Assembly: GCA_024693415.1 (NCBI GenBank)
Contig: JAILKX010000193.1
Location: 1-12,697 of the forward strand
Direction of reading: 5' to 3'
DNA from: Bacilli bacterium
GTDB lineage: Bacteria > Bacillota_I > Bacilli_A > RFN20 > CAG-826
DNA length: 12,697 nucleotides
The notes under the pieces are model-generated. The model saw only the letters and a list, made by a program, of their open reading frames with translations. It was not told where the DNA came from and did not search any database. Shown in pieces: positions 1 to 5,957 of the stretch. Position 1 is the first letter of the stretch. Each line of letters begins with the position of its first letter. A program made the position numbers and the translations under genes.

Positions 1-444
1 GGAACGCATCAAATCGAAATCCAGATCGAACACATCCAAGTAACTCATGGGCAGGCGGAGGCAATTCAGCCCAAGTGAGGCGACGTTGTCGAAATCCTCG
101 TCCTGGAAGAAATTCTCCTGATAGATATCCAATAGCTCAAAGGCACTGTCGCGATCATATTTCTCGGTCAGGGCGTTGACGGTATAAAGCATATCGGGGG
201 AATCGGTGAGGCACATCCATCTCTCGTGGATCAGATAACCGCCAAGATTCGTCCCCCGGAGCAAAAAGGGGTTGCCGTCGCCATCTTTCAAGTTTGCCCC
301 GTCAGCATGAACATAGCCTTGCCTTATATTGGGGGCGTCCGAGGAAGAGAAAACGGAAGAAACCGAAGAGGAGGGTGGCGTGCTCTGGCAAGAGAACAGC
401 GCCAAAGAGCATGCCAGGGTACCGATTATGGATAATTTTTTCAT
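1..444 (-). CDS. GH5-like glycoside hydrolase lipoprotein, N-terminal 148 codons (truncated by window edge)
   Basis: The protein starts with a lipoprotein signal peptide (lipobox L16-F-S-C19) and a Ser-rich linker to about residue 39. From about residue 45 it reads like the start of a GH5 TIM barrel: an ordered 'DGDGNPFLLRGTNLGGYL' stretch (residues 53-70) and 'GLNCLRLP' near residue 128, which correspond to the first strands of GH5 exo-beta-1,3-glucanase/cellulase-type enzymes. The catalytic Glu residues would lie beyond the window. The ATG overlaps the stop of the upstream GH55-like gene (ATGA, 441-444), and the SD (AAAGGAG) lies inside that gene, so the two are probably translationally coupled. 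The likely role is hydrolysis of beta-glucan on the outer face of the membrane. Family membership is fairly secure. The exact substrate is inferred from the neighbours, and the GH5 subfamily cannot be told from this fragment. Confidence 0.8.
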   Translation of the reverse strand, partial: MKKLSIIGTLACSLALFSCQSTPPSSSVSSVFSSSDAPNIRQGYVHADGANLKDGDGNPFLLRGTNLGGYLIHERWMCLTDSPDMLYTVNALTEKYDRDSAFELLDIYQENFFQDEDFDNVASLGLNCLRLPMSYLDVFDLDFDLMRS

Positions 445-2495
445 TGCGCTTCTCCTTTCTGAGGATATTCATCGATCAACGCGCGGAAAATTCCGCCTTC
501 TCCCACGGTCTCGCCTACGTCGTTGATGACATGGCGTATGGCGCCGTTTTCATAGCCCGTGAAGGTCGTGGTCACCAAATGGCGGAATCTGACGCCATCA
601 TTGTTTGGCGCTTCGATGGCGTGGTCGAGATAATCGAGCGTGTAATGGACCCAATAGATGCCTAGGCCATGGGCCTCATGCGTCTGGACGTGGTCCCCAA
701 CCTTATAGGAGGACGCGCCTTCGACCGTTCCGTCGTGGCTCATCCATTTCTCTTGCGACGGAACTCGGTACGGAACCTCTGACTGATACATATAGGTCCG
801 GCCGCCTTCTCCGTTCCAAATGGTTTGGTAGCCTTCGAAATGCTCGACCATCAATCCGTAGCAAACGACGTTGTCTCCCTCAACCCGAAGGCCGGTTTGG
901 CCTGGATTTCCATATACTGTGTCGCCTCTTTCTTCATAATCTTCCCAAGCGACGCCGCTTGAATGATCGGCCCGCCAAAGCCAGAAATTATCTCCGATGG
1001 CCCCGCCCTGATTCAGCACGACCATCGTGTCAACTTCAGTATGGGCGTTCTCCTTTCCGCCGAGTCGGCAGAAAAGATCGCTTAGAATAGCTGGCTTGTT
1101 CGGGGCGCTTTTCGTGCTCCCCAAGCGGAGCAGGCAATCCGACTTCTTCCCCGCATCAAGCAGCAGTCCGCCCAAACGGAATCCTTCCACGTCATCGATG
1201 AGCACCGCGCCTTCCCGATTGTTTTCGCCAACGAGCAGCGTTGCATAGCCAAGCCCCAAAAGGAGGGCATTGTCGTTTTCGACGTGAAGGGGGTGGCTCA
1301 ATTCATAGATTCCCGGGGTGAAGATGATGCCCTGCTTCTCCTTCAGGGCCCTGTCTAAGGAATCGGCGTCATCGACTTCCGCCCTCGCGAGGTAAAAGCG
1401 GTCGATGCTGAGGCTCAGGCCATCGCCGATTTCCCCTTCGTCCCAAGAGGTTCCGGAAACGGCATCGCGAACATCGGGGAGGAATACGTAATAGGAGTTT
1501 TGGCTTTCATAGAGGAAAGGCATCTCCGCGATCTTTGGCGTTTTTTCCATAACCGTCGTGCGAGAGGTGTTTTCCGCCCAGGCGTCTTCGGGCAATCCGC
1601 CTTCGCATCCCACGAAGACGTAATTGTGGCCCGACCCTGACCAAAGGTTCATTTCGTCATTGCGGGAAATCCACTGCTGCTGCGTGCGCGGTTGAACGGT
1701 TCCGTCGATTTTGCAGTCTGCCAAAAAGCCCCCTGAGCTCCATCCGCTCGGATGAGAGAGGGCCAAATTCCTCCGAAAATGGCACCTTCTCAAAGACGTT
1801 GCCTGGGATACGGCGAATTGGGTGGGGTTCGGGAAGGAAAGGTTCTCCGCGTTGCGCCAGAAGGTGCAGGTGGCGTTGTTGTTTCCCAAAACGTCAGTGG
1901 ACACATATAGCTCGCCGACAGAAGTCTCGTCGGGGGTTTCCCCTAATCCGTATGCCGAGGAATAGTATCCAAGTTTCATGGATATGTCGGGGTAATCCCC
2001 CGGCAAGAACGCCACGCCAAAGCGCTCTGAGGAAAATTGGCCGTCGCTGCCCGATTCCAAACGCTCGTGGCGCTCATCGATTTCGCCTTGGACGGCCATC
2101 AGGTCGTCATCGGGGGAAGCGATGAGCATGGAAGAGCCCCATAGGGATAGGTTGTCCCCGATCGGATATTCCTTCCCCTCTTTGAGCCCGACCACTTGGA
2201 AGTATCCGTAACGGTTCTCTTCGCTCACGTAATTCTGGGTTTGCAGCGGCGCATCCCCAGACAGGATGGAATAACTGCCGAAACGGGTCTTTGATCCATA
2301 TATCCGATATCCATCGAAAGAGGGGTCGTTCCACCAAAGATGAACCTTCTCCTCATGCATCATTATCGCGGCTTCGCCCTCCAAGAGCTCATCATAAACC
2401 AGGGGTGAAGCGGAAGAAGAGGAAAGAGAAGCCTCAGAAGAGCAGCCAAACAAGAGGCTGGCAAGCAAAGGGAGGATTACTTTGTTTTTCTTCAT
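441..2495 (-). CDS. GH55-like exo-beta-1,3-glucanase lipoprotein (twin beta-helix)
   Basis: This 684-residue lipoprotein has its lipobox at L15-F-G-C18, followed by a Ser-rich linker. Residues about 48-108 look like a small Fn3-like beta sandwich. Two beta-helix halves follow, each opened by a similar 'F-x-PG-x-Y' motif (164-168 and 392-397). The middle (AVSQA 228-232, GGFLAD 255-260, QQQW 272-275) and the end (WRADHSSG 507-514, VEHF 550-553, WNGEGGRTY 560-568, HVIND 655-659) match, from memory, an actinobacterial and firmicute family often labelled 'coagulation factor 5/8 type' or 'adenylyl cyclase'. As I recall, the characterised GH55 laminarinase SacteLam55A uses Glu residues 22 positions apart. 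E551 and E573 here have exactly that spacing in matching contexts, and Q231 and S254 are candidates for its other active-site residues. SD AAAGGAAG precedes the start. It lies 72 bases after the GH3 gene and overlaps the GH5 gene. The adenylyl cyclase label should not be used. Confidence 0.75.
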   Translation of the reverse strand: MKKNKVILPLLASLLFGCSSEASLSSSSASPLVYDELLEGEAAIMMHEEKVHLWWNDPSFDGYRIYGSKTRFGSYSILSGDAPLQTQNYVSEENRYGYFQVVGLKEGKEYPIGDNLSLWGSSMLIASPDDDLMAVQGEIDERHERLESGSDGQFSSERFGVAFLPGDYPDISMKLGYYSSAYGLGETPDETSVGELYVSTDVLGNNNATCTFWRNAENLSFPNPTQFAVSQATSLRRCHFRRNLALSHPSGWSSGGFLADCKIDGTVQPRTQQQWISRNDEMNLWSGSGHNYVFVGCEGGLPEDAWAENTSRTTVMEKTPKIAEMPFLYESQNSYYVFLPDVRDAVSGTSWDEGEIGDGLSLSIDRFYLARAEVDDADSLDRALKEKQGIIFTPGIYELSHPLHVENDNALLLGLGYATLLVGENNREGAVLIDDVEGFRLGGLLLDAGKKSDCLLRLGSTKSAPNKPAILSDLFCRLGGKENAHTEVDTMVVLNQGGAIGDNFWLWRADHSSGVAWEDYEERGDTVYGNPGQTGLRVEGDNVVCYGLMVEHFEGYQTIWNGEGGRTYMYQSEVPYRVPSQEKWMSHDGTVEGASSYKVGDHVQTHEAHGLGIYWVHYTLDYLDHAIEAPNNDGVRFRHLVTTTFTGYENGAIRHVINDVGETVGEGGIFRALIDEYPQKGEAQ

Positions 2496-2535
2496 AGGGC
2501 TTCCTTTCTGTTCAACGGGTTGGTTTAGCGGGAAA

Positions 2536-2557
2536 CGGCCGACTTCTCAGCCGGCCG
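2536..2557 (-). terminator. Intercistronic hairpin between GH3 and GH55-like genes
   Basis: On the minus strand, ten bases after the GH3 stop, a 9-bp stem (CGGCCGGCT / AGTCGGCCG, one G-U pair) closes a GAGA tetraloop and is followed by only three T. The short T run suggests a leaky terminator or a 3'-end-protecting hairpin that could lower expression of the downstream GH55 and GH5 genes relative to the GH3 gene, rather than a full stop. Confidence 0.5.
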
Positions 2558-2567
2558 CATCGCTATG

Positions 2568-5500
2568 TCATTCGGCTTTTTCGGCTTTGCGCTTGCCAAA
2601 CTTCAGGCCCGGGTGGCCCAGGATTCCGAAGTAGATGACTGAGGCGGCTCCAAGATAGCAGACGACGTTAAGCGCGACGATCGCCGGGGTGACCCAGTCA
2701 AAGGGCTGCGTGACGACGGCGGAAGAGGATTTCTTACCCGCATAGGGGTGCTCATCGTAGCGGGCTTTGGCTAACTTTGCGCGGAGATTGGCGTAAATGA
2801 CGCCCTTGATCGCATCGCGGAGAGCAATCTTCGCGCGGCCTTCCCTCCAGTTGAAGCGGAGGGAGACGGCCATGCCGAGTCCGCCGCCATAGCGCATGGT
2901 TTGGTCGAGGTTCATGTATTGGTTGAAGTCGGAGTAGTCGGTAATGATTTCGCCGATGAACCCCCACTCCTTCGCCAAGACGCCTTTCATCAAGGCGCAG
3001 CTTCCGCCGGCCCAAACGCTGCCGATGCGGTTATAGGCGGTCATGATGCCATTGCAGACGGGCTCATAGCGGCGTCCTTCCTCCGCATATTCGGCTGCGC
3101 CGGCGCAGAGGCCCTCGCCTTCCACCGCCATGCGGAAGGGCTCAAGATAGATTTCGCGGAGCGCCTGCTCGCTTAAGTAGGTATAAAGCGAATCGCGAGA
3201 AGTTTCGGTCTCTGCCAAAACAAAATGTTTGAGAATTGCAAGGTTTCCGGTTTGCTTGACGCCTTTCGCGTAGTTCACCGCCATTGCGCCAGTCAGGAAA
3301 GGATCCTCGCTGTAATATTCATAATTGCGTCCGCCGAAGGGGGTGCGATGGATATTCATGCCGCATCCATAGATGCCGTAAATCCCGTGCATCGTCATCT
3401 GGGTTCCCATCTCGAGGCCGACTTCGAACAGAAGGTCCTTGTTCCAGGTCTGCGCCAAGACGGCGGCGCAGGGGAAGCCGACGCCGGTATCGCTTCCGGC
3501 GCGGCGGAAGGAACCGCACTGCGCCGGGCCATCCAAAGAAACGGTCGCAGGATAATTGAGGGCGGCGATGCCTTTGGTGTTGGGGTGAGCTTGGTTCACG
3601 AACGACAAGGCGCTTTCATAGGTCATCTGAGTCAGAACGTCGCTCCAGTAAGACTCATCGTCGGCGTTGAGGGCCAGATCCTCGCCGAGGTCGGTTAAGG
3701 TGCCGTCGCTGTTGAAGAGGGTCCCCGTCTCATAGTTTGCGCCCCAATCAAAATCATCGATTTCGATCGTCTCACCGAATTCGTCCACAGTCGCGCTGTT
3801 CCAGGCGTTGAACGCGGTGGCGTCCAAGCCGTTGGAACCGGCGAAGAGGGCGTTGTCGATCATCGTTTGATCCATCGCACGCCCCGTGGATTTATCATGC
3901 GTTGAGGTTTGATGGACGGGGCCGGAAGGCATATTGGCGCGGCTGATATAGGGAATGTCCCACCCATCTACGTCAAGTCCGTCCACGGCACGTCCGTCGA
4001 TCGCCTTTTCTCCGGTGAAAAGGTTGTCGATCGTCGCGCCCGTATAGGCGTCTTTGTCCATCAGAATGGTCTCGTTGACCTTATAGGTGCGCGTCGCCTT
4101 CGCCGAGTTGACCATCTCCTTATTGTGATGGGAATCGGTGGCGAAACGGAACATGTAATCACCCGGATCGATCTCGTAGGTGGTTTTTCCGTTGCCGTTT
4201 TTGTCGTAGCAGTCGTAGGAGGCGAGGTCGCGTGCTTTTGCCGAAAGGGTCACCACTTCGGTGTCGCCCGGCGCCAGGAGGCTCGTCTTCGCGAAATCCA
4301 CCAACTTGGTGGCGCTTTTTTCGATCCCGCCCGAAGTATAGGGCTGATCCAGGTACAATTGGACGACGTCTTTGCCGATGCTTTCTCCGATATTTTTGAC
4401 GACGACCTGGAAGGTTATCTTGCTCTCGGCGGTCAGCGCGCTTCCTTCAGGAACGCTGATTTCGCCGATTTCCCAGCTGAAATCGGTATAGGATTGCCCA
4501 TAGCCGAACGGGAATTGGACGACCGCGTCATAGCCGCTCGCCTTGGTTCCGTCGAGCAGATCGCGGCTCGCGGAGGCAAAGGCGTTCATCCTGTCGGCGG
4601 TCTCATAATAGCGGTATCCGACATACAGCCCTTCGACATAATCGACATAGGGGAGGCTCGGGCGCTTGCTGACGCCGGCGTTCGTGCTTTGGTTATTGCC
4701 GTAGTCCGTCGTGTTGGAGAAGAAGCTTACGCCTTCGTATCCCGCGTATTCGTAGGCGACGTTTTGCGTAAAGTCATAAGGAAGGATGTCGGCGAGATGG
4801 CCGGAAGGGGCGACCTCATCGCCGAAAAGCATCTTAGCGATGATGTCCGCGCCCTGGGTCCCCGAGGGGCCGATATACATCGCGGCGTCGATGCCGGGAA
4901 TGGATTCAAGGAAATCCATTTGGAAGAGGTTGGTGGAATTGATGACGACGATGGTCTTTTTGAAATTCTCGCCGGCAAAGCGAAGCAGCGCTTCCTCTTC
5001 TTCGCTGATTTGGAGGTCGTGCCTATTTTCGTCCACGCGGTTGCCGGATTTGTATTGGACCTCCGGCATATCCTCGGATTCGCCGCCCTGCCTGCCGATG
5101 ACGACGATGGCCACGTCGGAGAAGTCGACGGCTTCATTCAATTTGGTCTGGTAATCGCCGCTGATAGCGGGATCGTATAGGTCAAAGGCGTGGGGTTTCG
5201 TGTCGCGGTTGAAGTTAAGGGTGTCGATGTCGGGGTTCTCTCCCGCGTTATGAAGGGAGCGGTAATAGGCGAGGATGTCCTCATTCAATTCGATCTCAGC
5301 GCCCTTGTAGTTCCGCAAGGAAGTGAGGATGTCCGCGAACCCTTCATCATCTGGGTTCTTGCTGACCATGCCCGAGCCAGATCCGCCATGGAGCCAGGCC
5401 ACGGAATGGTATCCGAGGACGTTGATCTTGGTATCGTTAGCGGCGTCTAGCGGGAGGCATTTGCCTTCGTTTTTGAGCAATACCGTTCCGTCTGCTAGCG

Positions 5501-5702
5501 CCTGTTTGGCCAGGGCGTCTCCGGATTCCTTGCTCGCAGTCTTCTCTTCGCCCGAGACGCTGACGGTATTGGTAAGAAGAAAGCCTTTGATGGCCGTCTC
5601 GTTCTGCAAATAAACCGGCGTCGCGACCGCGGGGATGGCGACAAGGACCGCCGCAGCAAGACCAAAAGCGACTTTTCCAACAATCGATTTCGCGTTTGCC
5701 AT
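2568..5702 (-). CDS. Membrane-anchored GH3 beta-glucosidase, swapped domain order (1044 aa)
   Basis: The start is taken at 5702, not the in-frame ATG at 5735, because AGGAGG sits 7 bases upstream of it. An N-terminal membrane segment (about residues 8-32) leads to the GH3 (alpha/beta) sandwich domain (about 62-310; 'GTVLLKNEG', 'APSGHLADILP'). An Fn3-like domain follows (about 408-520; 'DVVQLYLDQPY'), then a 140-residue linker, then the GH3 TIM barrel (about 688-975). A C-terminal membrane segment (about 1005-1027) ends in a Lys-rich tail. This swapped order is known in some ruminal GH3 enzymes. Visible active-site motifs are LDGP (D724), RNYEYYSEDP (792-801), KHF (825-827), ITDY with predicted nucleophile D922, and candidate acid/base E208 in GGESED. 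Family role: retaining exo-hydrolysis of beta-glucosides. Oddities are the segment after D922, which reads YGGGLG where the paralogue has AGVDL, and a roughly 19-residue insert with two Cys (C866, C883). It is the upstream paralogue's neighbour, 255 bases away. Confidence 0.9.
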   Translation of the reverse strand: MANAKSIVGKVAFGLAAAVLVAIPAVATPVYLQNETAIKGFLLTNTVSVSGEEKTASKESGDALAKQALADGTVLLKNEGKCLPLDAANDTKINVLGYHSVAWLHGGSGSGMVSKNPDDEGFADILTSLRNYKGAEIELNEDILAYYRSLHNAGENPDIDTLNFNRDTKPHAFDLYDPAISGDYQTKLNEAVDFSDVAIVVIGRQGGESEDMPEVQYKSGNRVDENRHDLQISEEEEALLRFAGENFKKTIVVINSTNLFQMDFLESIPGIDAAMYIGPSGTQGADIIAKMLFGDEVAPSGHLADILPYDFTQNVAYEYAGYEGVSFFSNTTDYGNNQSTNAGVSKRPSLPYVDYVEGLYVGYRYYETADRMNAFASASRDLLDGTKASGYDAVVQFPFGYGQSYTDFSWEIGEISVPEGSALTAESKITFQVVVKNIGESIGKDVVQLYLDQPYTSGGIEKSATKLVDFAKTSLLAPGDTEVVTLSAKARDLASYDCYDKNGNGKTTYEIDPGDYMFRFATDSHHNKEMVNSAKATRTYKVNETILMDKDAYTGATIDNLFTGEKAIDGRAVDGLDVDGWDIPYISRANMPSGPVHQTSTHDKSTGRAMDQTMIDNALFAGSNGLDATAFNAWNSATVDEFGETIEIDDFDWGANYETGTLFNSDGTLTDLGEDLALNADDESYWSDVLTQMTYESALSFVNQAHPNTKGIAALNYPATVSLDGPAQCGSFRRAGSDTGVGFPCAAVLAQTWNKDLLFEVGLEMGTQMTMHGIYGIYGCGMNIHRTPFGGRNYEYYSEDPFLTGAMAVNYAKGVKQTGNLAILKHFVLAETETSRDSLYTYLSEQALREIYLEPFRMAVEGEGLCAGAAEYAEEGRRYEPVCNGIMTAYNRIGSVWAGGSCALMKGVLAKEWGFIGEIITDYSDFNQYMNLDQTMRYGGGLGMAVSLRFNWREGRAKIALRDAIKGVIYANLRAKLAKARYDEHPYAGKKSSSAVVTQPFDWVTPAIVALNVVCYLGAASVIYFGILGHPGLKFGKRKAEKAE

Positions 5703-5709
5703 AATCCAA

Positions 5710-5715
5710 CCTCCT
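5710..5715 (-). promoter_or_regulatory. Shine-Dalgarno site that fixes the GH3 start at 5702
   Basis: A perfect AGGAGG on the minus strand lies 7 bases upstream of the ATG at 5702. The alternative in-frame ATG at 5735 lies upstream of this site and has only a run of T before it, so the 11 extra residues are unlikely to be translated. The shorter form also places the signal-anchor segment immediately after a basic N-terminus. Confidence 0.85.
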
Positions 5716-5738
5716 GAATAGATGAATCCGCTCATAAA

Positions 5739-5757
5739 AAAGCGATGTTAAGCGATG
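5739..5757 (-). repeat. Tandem CATCGCTT direct repeat upstream of GH3 start
   Basis: The 8-mer CATCGCTT occurs twice with a 2-base gap (10-base period) on the minus strand, about 40 bases before the GH3 start codon. The same 8-mer also forms both arms of the inverted repeat at 12282-12318, but it also turns up inside coding sequence (near 2117 and 12112), so any regulator-binding role is weakly supported. Confidence 0.35.
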
Positions 5758-5766
5758 GCGTTGACC

Positions 5767-5832
5767 ATATTTTATTTTTATCTTTTCGATAAAGAAAGGC
5801 GGCCCAAAAGGATCAAAAGCAGAGGGGGCCGC
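5767..5832 (-). promoter_or_regulatory. Leader region of the downstream GH3 gene: GC hairpin, A/T dyad, weak promoter
   Basis: Read on the minus strand, a 7-bp perfect GC stem (GCGGCCC / GGGCCGC, 5832-5826 with 5805-5799, 20-base loop) is followed by CTTTCTTTATC. A second 6-bp dyad follows (TTTATC-GAAAA-GATAAA, 5793-5777). A TTTCTT-17-TAAAAT pair overlapping this dyad could serve as -35/-10 elements, although the -35 is poor. The arrangement suggests the GH3 gene at 2568-5702 has its own promoter or an attenuator. All of this is inference from pattern only. Confidence 0.35.
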
Positions 5833-5864
5833 AGCGATTCGCGTCCGAAAAAGCCTAGTCCCCG

Positions 5865-5894
5865 TGGACACATTTTGATTTTTCTAATGGACAC
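5865..5894 (-). repeat. Direct repeat GTGTCCA-N16-GTGTCCA (23-base period)
   Basis: Two identical 7-mers on the minus strand are spaced 23 bases start to start, about two helical turns, in the gap between the two GH3 genes. LytTR-type regulators typically bind two direct repeats about two turns apart, so this is a candidate site for the response regulator encoded at 8967-9677. The match to known LytTR consensus sequences is poor and the assignment is speculative. Confidence 0.35.
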
Positions 5895-5895
5895 G

Positions 5896-5924
5896 AAAAG
5901 GCAAAAGCACCCTGCTTTCGGTGC
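5896..5924 (-). terminator. Weak intrinsic terminator after upstream GH3 gene
   Basis: On the minus strand, 34 bases past the GH3 stop, a 5-bp stem GCACC / GGTGC with an 8-base loop is followed by TTTTGCCTTTT. The stem is short, so termination is probably partial and read-through into the second GH3 gene is possible. Confidence 0.4.
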
Positions 5925-5957
5925 GTAACCTTTCAAAAAAACGGCGCAAATTATAGC

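Noticed and set aside
294..665. 123-codon plus-strand open frame across the GH5/GH55 junction
   Set aside because: It lies antisense to the signal peptides and C-terminus of two supported genes, and its product has no coherent protein-like features.
441..2495. Adenylyl cyclase label for the twin beta-helix lipoprotein
   Set aside because: The protein is an exported beta-helix with glycosidase-like Glu placement and no nucleotide cyclase motif. The label seems to be a propagated database error.
3909..5180. 423-codon open frame on the plus strand opposite the GH3 gene at 2568-5702
   Set aside because: It is fully antisense to a GH3 gene whose motifs are unmistakable, has no SD, and its product is low-complexity with no recognisable domain. 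It is a shadow of GC-rich codon use.
5703..5735. Longer GH3 start at 5735
   Set aside because: AGGAGG lies between this ATG and the one at 5702 with ideal spacing for the latter, and nothing SD-like precedes 5735.
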